A stretch of 64,000 nucleotides of DNA from Intrasporangium oryzae NRRL B-24470. GTDB lineage: Bacteria; Actinomycetota; Actinomycetes; Actinomycetales; Dermatophilaceae. Both the position numbers and the translations under genes were made by a program. Of the stretch, positions 1 to 8,060 are shown piece after piece. The stretch is taken from assembly GCF_000576595.1 (NCBI RefSeq), contig NZ_AWSA01000023.1:1-64000 (forward strand). The letters run 5' to 3'. Position 1 is the stretch's first letter. Every line of letters begins with the position of its first letter. The notes under the pieces are model-generated. The model saw only the letters and a program-made list of their open reading frames with translations. It made no database searches and had not been told where the DNA came from.

Positions 1-434
1 TGGCGCAGCACCTCGTGGGCGCTCGCGCGCGCCGCGACGGCCTCCTCGTCGCCGGGCTCGGCGCCGGCGCCGGACCCCTCCTCGAGGGCGGCGCGCCGGA
101 CCGGCTGGCTGACCCGCTCCGCCGGTCGTCCCGACCGGTGCGCCTCGCCGGAGAACCAGCTCGTGAAGACCTGGTCGTAGCGCTCGATGTCCGCCGGCGA
201 CGAGGTCAGGGTCGCGCGCCCAGACCAGTAGACCGCCTTGCGCTCGCCGAGGCCCGCGACCGCGACGGCCTCGAGGAACGTGCGCTCGCGGTCTGCGGTC
301 ACGTGCAGGCCGGCGGCTCGGAGCGCCCGGGCGAAGCCGAGCAGCACGGTGTCGGCGGGGATGCCAGGGGGTGGTGGAGGCTCGGTGCCCCCAGAGGGGC
401 CAGGAACCTCCACGACCGGTCGTTCCTCGGTCAT
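1..434 (-). CDS. VWA/CoxE-like protein, N-terminal part (cut by window edge)
   Basis: An open frame runs from an ATG at 434 off the left edge; 144 residues are visible. The start lies only 7 bases after the stop of the MoxR ATPase gene, so the two are one transcription unit. The visible part is acidic, begins with a proline-rich stretch and continues with LLGFARALRAAGLHVT, the typical opening of CoxE-like VWA proteins that pair with MoxR ATPases. The MIDAS-containing VWA domain would lie beyond the edge, so the family call rests on the N-terminus and on context. The pair probably acts as a chaperone for cofactor or metal insertion into a partner enzyme. The partner is not in the window. Confidence 0.7.
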   Translation of the reverse strand, partial: MTEERPVVEVPGPSGGTEPPPPPGIPADTVLLGFARALRAAGLHVTADRERTFLEAVAVAGLGERKAVYWSGRATLTSSPADIERYDQVFTSWFSGEAHRSGRPAERVSQPVRRAALEEGSGAGAEPGDEEAVAARASAHEVLR

Positions 435-441
435 GCGCTGC

Positions 442-1347
442 TCACGCGGTGAGGAGGGTGTCGAGCATCGAGCGCACCCGCTCGGCGTCCTCGCGGTACT
501 TCACGGCGGTGCCGAGGGTCGCTGCGGCGACCTCCGCGTCGAGCCGGCTCGCGCCGATCGCCTCGAGGGCGCGCGCCCAGTCGAGCGTCTCGGCGACACC
601 CGGGGGCTTGATGAGGTCGCCCGACGAGCGCAGGCGCTGGACGAGGGTCACGACCTGCTCGGCCAGGCCGGCACTGACCTCGGGGAGGCGGGTCCGGACG
701 ATCTCGAGCTCGCGGGCCAGACCCGGGTGGTCGATCCAGTGATAGAGACAGCGTCGCTTGAGCGCGTCGTGGAGCTCGCGCGTCCGGTTGGAGGTGAGCA
801 CGACGAGCGGCGGGGTCGCGGCCACGATCGGCCCGAGCTCCGGGACGGTCACCTGCCACGTCGACAGCACCTCGAGCAGGAACGCCTCGAACTCGTCGTC
901 GGCCCGGTCGATCTCGTCGATGAGCAGGACGCACGGCGCGGACCGGAGGGCATCGAGCACCGGTCTGGCGAGGAGAAAACGCTCGTCGAAGAGCTCCGAC
1001 TCGAGCGCCCTGACCTCCTGGGGCTCGGCCGACTCGCCGCCCTCGGCACGGGCGAGCGCCTCGACGGTGCGCAGGTGCAGGATCTGGCGGGGGAAGTCCC
1101 AGTCGTAGAGCGCCTGCGTCGCGTCGATGCCCTCGTAGCACTGGAGGCGGATGAGCCGGAGGTCGAGCGCTTCGGCGAGAGCCTCGGCGAGCGCCGTCTT
1201 GCCGGTGCCGGGCTCACCCTCGAGCAGGATCGGCCGGTCGAGCCGGGTCGCGAGGAAAGTCACCGTCGCGAGGGCGTCGTCGGCGAGGTATCCCGTGCGG
1301 GCGAGGGCGGCCGTGACGTCGTCGGCACTGGTGAAGACGTGCTGCAT
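442..1347 (-). CDS. MoxR-family AAA+ ATPase
   Basis: The protein has 301 residues. Walker A is GEPGTGKT at 44-51 and a Walker B (VLLIDEIDRAD) lies near 150, the usual MoxR layout; sensor and lid segments follow. MoxR ATPases couple ATP hydrolysis to remodelling of client enzymes and work with a VWA-domain partner, here the next gene, 7 bases downstream. I chose the ATG at 1347 because MoxR homology begins just after it (MQHVFTSADDV); an in-frame extension to 1422 is arginine-rich and looks spurious. With the nearby MocA-like gene it may serve a CO-dehydrogenase or xanthine-dehydrogenase type enzyme (CoxD-like), but that enzyme is not visible here. Confidence 0.85.
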   Translation of the reverse strand: MQHVFTSADDVTAALARTGYLADDALATVTFLATRLDRPILLEGEPGTGKTALAEALAEALDLRLIRLQCYEGIDATQALYDWDFPRQILHLRTVEALARAEGGESAEPQEVRALESELFDERFLLARPVLDALRSAPCVLLIDEIDRADDEFEAFLLEVLSTWQVTVPELGPIVAATPPLVVLTSNRTRELHDALKRRCLYHWIDHPGLARELEIVRTRLPEVSAGLAEQVVTLVQRLRSSGDLIKPPGVAETLDWARALEAIGASRLDAEVAAATLGTAVKYREDAERVRSMLDTLLTA

Positions 1348-1443
1348 GCCCCGAGCATTGCCGACAACCCACCCGCACGGAAGGGCAACCGCGCCCCGAG
1401 CGAGGCGGATCACCCCGACCACCCGACGCTACGACGCCGTCGC

Positions 1444-2709
1444 TCAGTCGGATCCGGCCGGTGAACCCGGCGGGAGAGCGTTCCCCGGGCCGCGGGGCAG
1501 CTCCTGGACCGAGCCGGGGCCGAGCCAGGGCACGTCGGCCTGGGCGCGGACGAACTCGGCGAACCCGGGCATCGTGAACCGGAGCCGCCCGTGCCCCGCG
1601 GACTCGACCAGGCCCTTGTCGAGCAGCGAGTGACGGGCCGTGCTCAGCTGTGCCGTGGTCCGGCCGGTCAGGGCCACGAGGTGCCGGGTCTGGGCCACGC
1701 CGTCCATGTCGACCACCTGCGCCACCGCGACCATGAGCGCCCGCTCGGCCGGCGTCGCCTTGGCCCACCGGCCGCGGAACATGCCGTTGACGAGGCTCTC
1801 GCGGACGTCGGCGACGGCCCGCTCGGCGGTCTCGCGCGCCAGGATCGACCCGGCCTCGGGCGCCGCGAGCGTCCACGTCTCGTCGCCGAACCGCTGGATG
1901 AGATAGGGCGACCCTCCAGCCGCAGCGACGACCTCGTGCACGGCGCTCACGTCCCAGTGGACGCCGAGGGCGATGGCCGGCTCGACGAGGGCCCGCTCCG
2001 CGGCGTCGGGCTCGAGGCTCTCGAGGGTCCGGAAGTCGAAGCGCTCGGTGAACGAGGCCGCCGCGATGACCCGCTCGGGGGTGTGCGGCAGGCCGGCAGC
2101 GAAGACCGCGAGCGGCGCGTCGGCCACCATGAGGGCGTCCTGGATGGCGTTGGCGATGACGACGAGGTCGGAGTGCGGCGCCTCCTGCATCTCGTCGACG
2201 AAGATCGCGAGCCCGGTCCGCTCGTGCTCGACAGCGAGCCGGGCGCCTTCGACCATGAGGGACGCGAGCGCCTCGCGCTCGGTCGCGCTGTGGGTCTCGG
2301 CGCGCGCCGCCGGCACCTCGGACGTGACGCTGACGATGCCGGCGCTGACCTCGATCGAGAGCGCGGCCAGACGCTCCTTGACGCGGTCCCATGCCGACCG
2401 GGCCCCCGGGTGCTCGAACTCCTTGAGCGCCTCGGCGATCCGGGTGGCGAGCAGCTGCGCGTTGTCGGAGACGCTGTCGAGGGCCACCCCGGCCGTGACG
2501 AGCCCGCGCTCGTGGGCGCTGTCGCCGATGACGCCGAGGGTCACCGTCTTGCCGAGGCCTCGCGCGCCGGTCAGGACGAGCGCGGAGGGCGCCGGCGCGC
2601 CGCTGTTGGCGACCCGGGTGAGCAGCGCCTCGGCCCTCGCCAGCTGGCGCTCTCGACCGACGAGAACGGCGGGTCGAGCACCCGGCCCGGGCTTGTACGG
2701 ACTGTCCAT
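1444..2709 (-). CDS. STAND/Orc1-type AAA ATPase with C-terminal winged-helix region
   Basis: The protein has 421 residues. VGRERQL near 18-24 precedes a P-loop GARGLGKT at 48-55, and the Walker B FVDEMQE lies near 165. This order (VGRE motif, P-loop, DEMQ) is that of AAA_16/Orc1-like regulatory ATPases. The last 100 residues read like a winged helix (DMDGVAQTRHLVALTGRT, then LLDKGLVES). The ATG at 2709 is chosen because a GGGGGG ribosome site sits just upstream; in-frame starts at 2742 and 2730 lie inside the large inverted repeat. A nucleotide-regulated DNA-binding switch is plausible, but its target is unknown. No partner effector gene is adjacent. Confidence 0.7.
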   Translation of the reverse strand: MDSPYKPGPGARPAVLVGRERQLARAEALLTRVANSGAPAPSALVLTGARGLGKTVTLGVIGDSAHERGLVTAGVALDSVSDNAQLLATRIAEALKEFEHPGARSAWDRVKERLAALSIEVSAGIVSVTSEVPAARAETHSATEREALASLMVEGARLAVEHERTGLAIFVDEMQEAPHSDLVVIANAIQDALMVADAPLAVFAAGLPHTPERVIAAASFTERFDFRTLESLEPDAAERALVEPAIALGVHWDVSAVHEVVAAAGGSPYLIQRFGDETWTLAAPEAGSILARETAERAVADVRESLVNGMFRGRWAKATPAERALMVAVAQVVDMDGVAQTRHLVALTGRTTAQLSTARHSLLDKGLVESAGHGRLRFTMPGFAEFVRAQADVPWLGPGSVQELPRGPGNALPPGSPAGSD

Positions 2710-2713
2710 GGCC

Positions 2714-2761
2714 CCCCTATAGGTCTCCATAGATCGTGCCATCTATAGGGAGATCTAGGGG
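2714..2761. repeat. Imperfect inverted repeat upstream of the STAND ATPase gene
   Basis: Two 21-base arms (2714-2734 and 2741-2761) match at 16 of 21 positions when one is reverse-complemented. They are separated by a 6-base spacer. Both arms start with CCCCTA and end with ATAGAT, and the inner core CTATAG recurs. The element is AT-rich against its surroundings. It covers the ribosome-site-proximal leader of the ATPase gene and the end of the nucleotidyltransferase gene (stop at 2755). It could be an operator for autoregulation or a transcript hairpin. Confidence 0.6.
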
Positions 2762-3537
2762 CCTTGCGGGGTGAGGTCCTCCGGCCGGTCTGCGTCGCGA
2801 CCCGACGCGAGGTCACCGCACTCGACGAGCCCGTGCGCGTGCGCCCGGAAGTGGCTGCGCGCCCCCCGGTCGCCGACCGCTGAGGCGATCACCTCGTCCC
2901 AGTGGTCGCGGCCGATGACGACGGGGTGCCCGGGCACTCCGGCGTATGCCGCTCGGCTCAGTGTTGCTCGCCAGCGCGCCGCCTCGTCGGCCTCCTCGCC
3001 GACCGCCTGCTCCTCGGACGTCGTCTCGTGGGCCTTCCCGGGCCCGTCCGGGCGCGTTGCGAGGGCGGGCGGCCCACCGTGGACCGGACTCGGACGGGGA
3101 CCCGAGGCGAGGAGCCGGGCCACGACCTCGGCTCCGACGTCGGGCAGGTCGACGAGAGTGATGAGCGCGGCGGAGACGGGGGCAGCGTGCTCGTGCGTCG
3201 CCGACGTGAGCGAGGCGAGCCCGGTCCGCAGGGTCGCGCCCATGCCCTCGTCCCACTCCGCGCACTCGACGACATCGACGTCTCGCCCGAGGTGCCGGAT
3301 GACGTCCGTGACCTCGGCGGCCGCCGCACCGACGACCACGGTGACGCCCTCGCAGCCACCGTCGAGCAGGGCGGTGATGGCCTCCTCGACGAGGGTCGGG
3401 GCCCCGGCCGTCTTGCGCACGAGCGCCTTGGGTCCACCCATGCGCCGACCCGCGCCCGCCGCGAGGACGAGCCCGCGCACGTGCGGGACCCGGCCCAGCT
3501 GCATACGACGAGGGGTGGTGGGCTCTGGGGTTGTCAC
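2755..3537 (-). CDS. MobA/MocA-like molybdenum cofactor nucleotidyltransferase
   Basis: The protein has 260 residues from a GTG at 3537. The nucleotide-binding signature LAAGAGRRMGGPK lies at about 25-37, followed by VDLPDVGAE (metal site) and, near the C-terminus, GVPGHPVVIGRDHW. This is the family of MocA (CTP:molybdopterin cytidylyltransferase) and related NTP transferases that prepare the cofactor for xanthine-dehydrogenase-type enzymes. I chose GTG 3537 because a GGGGG ribosome site overlaps the end of xylB; an ATG at 3504 has no visible ribosome site. The gene follows xylB by 10 bases, so it may be transcribed with the xylose genes although its role points to the MoxR/VWA pair on the other side. 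Confidence 0.75.
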   Translation of the reverse strand: MTTPEPTTPRRMQLGRVPHVRGLVLAAGAGRRMGGPKALVRKTAGAPTLVEEAITALLDGGCEGVTVVVGAAAAEVTDVIRHLGRDVDVVECAEWDEGMGATLRTGLASLTSATHEHAAPVSAALITLVDLPDVGAEVVARLLASGPRPSPVHGGPPALATRPDGPGKAHETTSEEQAVGEEADEAARWRATLSRAAYAGVPGHPVVIGRDHWDEVIASAVGDRGARSHFRAHAHGLVECGDLASGRDADRPEDLTPQGP

Positions 3538-3547
3538 GGTGCGGACG

Positions 3548-5002
3548 TTACCCCCGGAGTCGCGCCGCGACCTCGTCCGCGGCGGCGGAGTAGCGGGCGA
3601 CGACGTCGGGAGTGGGGTCGGCGTCGAAGGTCGCGACCTCGCCGATCGCCCAGTCCGGCGGGGTCGCCCCGCCCGAGAGGACCCACGCGGCCTGGCGGGC
3701 AGCACCGTCGGCGACGTACTCGCCGGGCTCGGGGACGTCGACGGTGACACCGAGGAGGGACGGCGCGATCTGACGCACCGCGTCGGAGCGCGCCGCGCCG
3801 CCGACCAGCGTCACCCGGCGCACGTCGACGCCCTGGGCAGCCAGCGCCGTGACGCACCCGGCCATGAGGCCGAGCAGCCCCTCGACGGCGGCCCGGGCGA
3901 GGTTGGGCCGCGTCATCGAGGCGAGCGTCAGGTGGTGAAGCGAACCGGTCGCCGTGGGGAGGTTCGGCGTCCGCTCGCCCTCGAGGTAGGGGACGAGGAC
4001 GAGGCCATCGGCGCCCGGGGTGGCTGCGAGCGCGAGCTCGCTCAGTCCCGCGTGGTCGACCCCGAGCAGGCCGGCGGTCGCGTCGAGGACCCGGCTCGCG
4101 TTGAGGGTGCACGCGAGGGGGAGGAAGTGGCCCGTCGCGTCCGCGAACCCCGAGACCAACCCGCTGGCGTCGTGGGTCGGCGTGCTCGAGACGGACGCGA
4201 CGACGCCCGACGTCCCGAGCGAGAGGCTCGTCTGGCCCGGAACGAGACCGAGGCCGAGCGCGGCGCCGGCATTGTCGCCGCAGCCCGGTCCGAGGGTGAC
4301 GTGTCCCAGCCCGAGGGCGGCGTCGCCACGGCCGGCGGGCTCGTTCGGAGCCAGGACGCGCGGCAGCACGATGTCGGCGACCTCGGCGACGTGCCGGCGC
4401 AGGGCGAGCGCGAGCAGGTCATGGCGGTAGGCGCCCGTCACGGCGTCGAAGTACCCCGTGCCCGACGCGTCGGAGCGGTCGGTGACGAGGGTGTCGAGCG
4501 ACGCGGCCCCCGAGAGGCGCCACGTCAACCAGTCGTGCGGCAGGGCGATGGCCGCAAGGCGCTCCGCGTGCTGCGGCTCGTGGTCGGCGAGCCACCGCAG
4601 CTTGCTCACCGTCAGGGAGGCGACGGGGACGGTGCCGACCGCGTCGGCCCAGCGCGAGGAGCCGACCGCGAGATCCCCGTCGCCGAGCTCGCGGACGAGG
4701 TCGACGGCCGCGTCGGCCGACCGGGTGTCGTTCCACAGGAGCGCAGGGCGGATCACGCGCCCCTCCGGGTCGAGACAGACGAGGCCGTGCTGCTGGCCGG
4801 CGACCGCCAGGGCTGCGACGTCGGCCAGGCCACCGGCCGCCTCGACCGCGGACCCGAGCGCCGTCCACCACGCCTCCGGGTCGACCTCCGTCCCGGGAGG
4901 GTGCGCGGCCGAGCCGCTGCGCACGAGCCTGCCGGTGTCGGCCTCCCGGATGACGACCTTGCACGACTGGGTGGACGAGTCGATGCCCGCGACGAGAGCC
5001 AT
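3548..5002 (-). CDS. xylB: Xylulokinase
   Basis: At 484 residues this is full-length for FGGY carbohydrate kinases. It phosphorylates D-xylulose to xylulose 5-phosphate, the second step of isomerase-type xylose use. The N-terminal phosphate loop is [10 protein letters not shown] at about 6-15, the catalytic-aspartate motif [13 protein letters not shown] lies mid-protein, and the C-terminal ATP-site motif is [13 protein letters not shown]. The gene follows xylA with a 6-base gap. Both are divergent from a ROK repressor, which fixes the substrate as xylose with good confidence. Confidence 0.93.
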   Translation of the reverse strand: MALVAGIDSSTQSCKVVIREADTGRLVRSGSAAHPPGTEVDPEAWWTALGSAVEAAGGLADVAALAVAGQQHGLVCLDPEGRVIRPALLWNDTRSADAAVDLVRELGDGDLAVGSSRWADAVGTVPVASLTVSKLRWLADHEPQHAERLAAIALPHDWLTWRLSGAASLDTLVTDRSDASGTGYFDAVTGAYRHDLLALALRRHVAEVADIVLPRVLAPNEPAGRGDAALGLGHVTLGPGCGDNAGAALGLGLVPGQTSLSLGTSGVVASVSSTPTHDASGLVSGFADATGHFLPLACTLNASRVLDATAGLLGVDHAGLSELALAATPGADGLVLVPYLEGERTPNLPTATGSLHHLTLASMTRPNLARAAVEGLLGLMAGCVTALAAQGVDVRRVTLVGGAARSDAVRQIAPSLLGVTVDVPEPGEYVADGAARQAAWVLSGGATPPDWAIGEVATFDADPTPDVVARYSAAADEVAARLRG

Positions 5003-5008
5003 GGCGCG

Positions 5009-6187
5009 TCAGCCGATGAGGTGCTCGACGGCGAGCTGCTGGAGCCGCACGAAGCCGTAGTCCCGCTCGGCCGCCTTCTCGACGTCGAAGCCGTCGTCGC
5101 TCGCGAGGAGGTCCTCGACCGTCTCGCCCTCGGAGAGGGTCGGCTCGGCGAGATCGAGCACACCGGCATACGCGAGCGCCTCGGTGACCCGGGCGTCGGA
5201 GCGGAAAGCGGCAGCCCTCTCGGCGAGCATGAGGTAGGTCGCCATGCACGCCTCGGCCGAGGCCCACACACCGTCCATGTACTCGGTCCGGGACGGCTTG
5301 TAGTCGAAGTGGCGCGGCCCGGTGTAGCGGGGGCCGTCGGGGTAGCCGGGGAAGCCGTTCTCGAGGAGGTCGACCGTGAAGAACGCGGAGATGAGGTCAC
5401 CGTGGCCGAAGACGAGGTCTTGGTCGTACTTGAGGCCGCGCTGACCGTTGAGGTCGATGTGGAAGAGCTTGTCGCTCCACAGGGCCTGGGCGATGGCGTG
5501 GGTGTAGTTGAGGCCCGCCATCTGCTCGTGGCCCGTCTCCGGGTTGAGGCCGACGATGTCGCCGTGCTCGAGCTCGGCAATGAGGCCGAGGGCGTGGCCG
5601 ACGGTCGGCAGGAAGATGTCGCCGCGCGGCTCGTTGGGCTTGGGTTCCAGGGCGATCCGCAGGTCGTAGCCCTTCGCCTTGATGTAGCCGGCGACGGTGT
5701 CGAGCCCCTCCTTGTAGCGCTCGAATGCCGCATAGACGTCCTTGGAGCCGTCGTACTCGCTCCCCTCCCGGCCGCCCCACATGACGAAGGTCGACGCACC
5801 CATCTCGGCTGCGAGGTCGACCGCCTTGAGGATCTTGCGCAGGCCGAAGCGGCGCACGCCCCGGTCGTTGGAGGTGAGGCCGCCGTCCTTGAAGACCGGG
5901 TGGGTGAACGTGTTCGTCGTGACCATCTCGATCGTGAGACCCGCGCGGTCGGTCGCGTCCTTGAGCCGGCCGCAGACCTTCGCGCGGGTGGCGTCGTCGG
6001 CGTCGAAGGGGAAGACGTCGTTGTCGTGGAAGGTGATGCCCCAGGCGCCGAGCTCGGCGAGCCGGTCGGAGTACTCCCACGGGTCGAGGGTCGGCCGGGT
6101 GGCGCTGCCGAACGGGTCGACGCCGGCCCAGCCGACGGTCCAGAGGCCGAACGAGAAGCGGTCTTCGGGGGTGGGCTGACGCACCAT
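5009..6187 (-). CDS. xylA: Xylose isomerase
   Basis: At 392 residues this is the short actinobacterial (class I) type. It interconverts D-xylose and D-xylulose in the cytoplasm. The catalytic dyad falls at the canonical numbers: HDND gives His54 and Asp57. Metal-site segments are visible as [12 protein letters not shown] and, later, [10 protein letters not shown] with the lysine and aspartates expected. The ATG at 6187 is preceded by an AAGGAG ribosome site. The upstream 65 bases hold a sigma-70-like promoter and a palindromic operator shared with the divergent ROK regulator. Confidence 0.95.
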   Translation of the reverse strand: MVRQPTPEDRFSFGLWTVGWAGVDPFGSATRPTLDPWEYSDRLAELGAWGITFHDNDVFPFDADDATRAKVCGRLKDATDRAGLTIEMVTTNTFTHPVFKDGGLTSNDRGVRRFGLRKILKAVDLAAEMGASTFVMWGGREGSEYDGSKDVYAAFERYKEGLDTVAGYIKAKGYDLRIALEPKPNEPRGDIFLPTVGHALGLIAELEHGDIVGLNPETGHEQMAGLNYTHAIAQALWSDKLFHIDLNGQRGLKYDQDLVFGHGDLISAFFTVDLLENGFPGYPDGPRYTGPRHFDYKPSRTEYMDGVWASAEACMATYLMLAERAAAFRSDARVTEALAYAGVLDLAEPTLSEGETVEDLLASDDGFDVEKAAERDYGFVRLQQLAVEHLIG

Positions 6188-6204
6188 CGGGTCTCCTTCG
6201 ACTT

Positions 6205-6248
6205 TTGTTGTTCAGTGCAACTTATCCATCGTTCTGAGATAGGGTCAA
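6205..6248 (-). promoter_or_regulatory. xylA promoter with candidate XylR operator
   Basis: On the minus strand a TTGACC -35 (6248-6243) is followed after 16 bases by GATAAG (6226-6221). Directly downstream, overlapping the expected transcription start, is an inverted repeat TTGTTG-N7-CAACTT at 6205-6223. A repressor bound there would block initiation of xylAB. The divergent ROK gene starts at 6253, so the same site could also control its own repressor. Confidence 0.6.
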
Positions 6249-6252
6249 CCCC

Positions 6253-7581
6253 GTGTCCGCATCCGCATCGCCGTCCCTGGGGAACGCCTCGCGGTCCACG
6301 ACCGGGGGCGGAGTGCCGAGTAGACCTGGTGCGGGCGCGGTCGCCACGGCACGTCGCAGCGCCCGGCAGTCGACCCTGCGCGAGGCCAACCTCGCCCTCG
6401 TCGCCGCGACAGTCTTCGCCGCGGAGGAGCCGATCTCCCGGGCAGGCGTCTCGAGCCTGACCTCGCTCACCCGCTCCACCGTGTCGCGCCTGGTCGACGA
6501 TCTCGTCGCCGGCGGCGTCCTCGACGAGATCGCCCCCGCGGCCGTGACCGGGCCCGGCCGCCCGGCGACGCCCTTGAGACCGGCGGCCGGTCGCTTCGGT
6601 GCGCTGGGGCTGCAGGTCAACGCCGGCTACCTCGCCGCGCGGCTCATGGACCTCTCCGGCCGCGTGCTCGCCGAGCGGGTCCTCGACGACGACCTCATCG
6701 GTTCTGGGCCCGCGCCGACGCTGCGGCGCCTCGGGGGGATCGCGCGGGGGGTGCTCGCCGAGCGGCCGGACCGGCTCACGCTCGTCGGCACCGGGCTCGC
6801 CCTGCCGGGCATCGTCGACGTGGCCGCGGGCCACCTGCTCAGCGCCCCCAACCTCGGGTGGTCGGACGTCGACCCGACGCCGGACCTGTTGGCCGGGCTC
6901 GGTCCCGACGGCGACTGGGCGGCCGGCGGCCGCTCAGGTGCCCCGGTCGGCGGGCTGCACGTGCGTGTCGGCAACGAGGCCGACCTCGCTGCGCGGGCCT
7001 TCGCCGAGCCCGCTCCCGGACGGCGCGGTCCGCTCAGCGACTTCGTCTTCCTCAGCGGCGAGGTCGGCATCGGCGGCGCGATCGTCCTCGACGGGGCTGC
7101 TTGGTCGGGCCGTCATGGCTGGGCCGGCGAGATCGGCCACGTGTGCGTCGACCCCGACGGGCCGCGCTGCCGGTGCGGCTCCACCGGCTGCCTCGAGCAG
7201 TATGCCGGTCGGCGGGCGATGCTCGCCGCGGCCGGACTCCCTGCCGACACGTCACCCGCCGAGCTCGCCGTGCAGGCCCGGGCCGGCCACCCGGGTGCCG
7301 TCGCCGCCATCGCCGAGGCCTCGCGCGCTCTCGGGATCGCCCTGGCCGGGGTCGTCAACGTCCTCGACATCCCGACGATCGTCCTGAGCGGTCACCTCGG
7401 TCAGGTCGGCGACCTCCTCGCGCCGGAGCTGACCCAGGTCCTCGGCGAACGTGTCCTCTCGGCGCGCTGGGTCGCCCCGGAGATCACCGTCGCTCCCGAG
7501 GATCTCGCGCCTGGCGCGACGGGCGCGGCCCTGCTCGAGTTGCACGGCGTCATCGCCGATCCCGCCCGCTACGTCGACTGA
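6253..7581 (+). CDS. xylR: ROK-family transcriptional repressor, XylR-like
   Basis: The protein has 442 residues from a GTG at 6253. A low-complexity leader of about 35 residues precedes a winged helix-turn-helix (about 37-95, ending RPATPLRPA), then a ROK sugar-kinase fold. The ROK zinc signature is present: one cysteine near 298 followed by CRCGSTGCLE near 307-316. The phosphate-like loop reads GEVGIGGAIVL. It diverges from xylA across 65 bases carrying a palindrome, so repression of xylAB relieved by xylose is the likely role. The long N-terminal leader makes the exact start uncertain. Confidence 0.88.
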   Translation: MSASASPSLGNASRSTTGGGVPSRPGAGAVATARRSARQSTLREANLALVAATVFAAEEPISRAGVSSLTSLTRSTVSRLVDDLVAGGVLDEIAPAAVTGPGRPATPLRPAAGRFGALGLQVNAGYLAARLMDLSGRVLAERVLDDDLIGSGPAPTLRRLGGIARGVLAERPDRLTLVGTGLALPGIVDVAAGHLLSAPNLGWSDVDPTPDLLAGLGPDGDWAAGGRSGAPVGGLHVRVGNEADLAARAFAEPAPGRRGPLSDFVFLSGEVGIGGAIVLDGAAWSGRHGWAGEIGHVCVDPDGPRCRCGSTGCLEQYAGRRAMLAAAGLPADTSPAELAVQARAGHPGAVAAIAEASRALGIALAGVVNVLDIPTIVLSGHLGQVGDLLAPELTQVLGERVLSARWVAPEITVAPEDLAPGATGAALLELHGVIADPARYVD

Positions 7582-7724
7582 CTGCGCAGGACAGACGCGT
7601 CGGGGCCGGCAGCGACATCGGGCCGAGCCACGTGGGCAGGCCCCTGTCGAGAACCGTTCGCGCGGATCGACGTCGTGATGTCAGGCATCCCACAGCCCAG
7701 TCGGGCACACACAGGAGACCGAAC

Positions 7725-8015
7725 ATGTCATTCCAGGCCTACCTCGACGCCATCGAGACCAAGACCGGCAGAACACCCCGCGAGCTGCTCGCGGAGGCAG
7801 AGAACAAGGGCTTCGACGCCGGCACCAAGGCCGCCGCCGTCATCGAGTGGCTCCGCGATGAGTACGGGCTCGGTCGCGGTCACGCGATGGCGCTGTTCCA
7901 TGTCATCAAGAACGGGCCGGCGATCAGCGACAAGCACGTGGGCACGACGTTCACCCATCGGGACGCCTCGGTCGAGCTGCACCTTGACGGCGTCGCGGCC
8001 CGGGCCGCGTCGTAG
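7725..8015 (+). CDS. DUF4287-domain small protein
   Basis: A 96-residue protein with an ATG at 7725 and an AGGAG site 6 bases upstream. The sequence SFQAYLDAIETKTGRTP, then AVIEWLRDEYGLGRGHAMAL and the final ISDKHVGTTFTH stretch match the DUF4287 family. Members of this family are small soluble proteins of unknown function. The gene stands alone between xylR and a convergent lipoprotein gene. No function is proposed. Confidence 0.85.
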   Translation: MSFQAYLDAIETKTGRTPRELLAEAENKGFDAGTKAAAVIEWLRDEYGLGRGHAMALFHVIKNGPAISDKHVGTTFTHRDASVELHLDGVAARAAS

Positions 8016-8037
8016 GCGGCTGACGGCATACGCCGCC
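8015..8037. terminator. Possible hairpin terminator between convergent genes
   Basis: GGCGGC (8015-8020) and GCCGCC (8032-8037) can pair around an 11-base loop that contains a CGGCATAC octamer. It begins at the DUF4287 stop and lies ahead of the convergent lipoprotein gene ending at 8061. There is no T-run, so this is tentative. Confidence 0.3.
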
Positions 8038-8060
8038 GGCTCCGACGCCCACTGGAGGGG

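Noticed and set aside
2771-6460. Open frame of 1229 codons on the plus strand
   Set aside because: It runs opposite xylA, xylB and the nucleotidyltransferase, all with clear catalytic motifs; no domain is recognisable in it.
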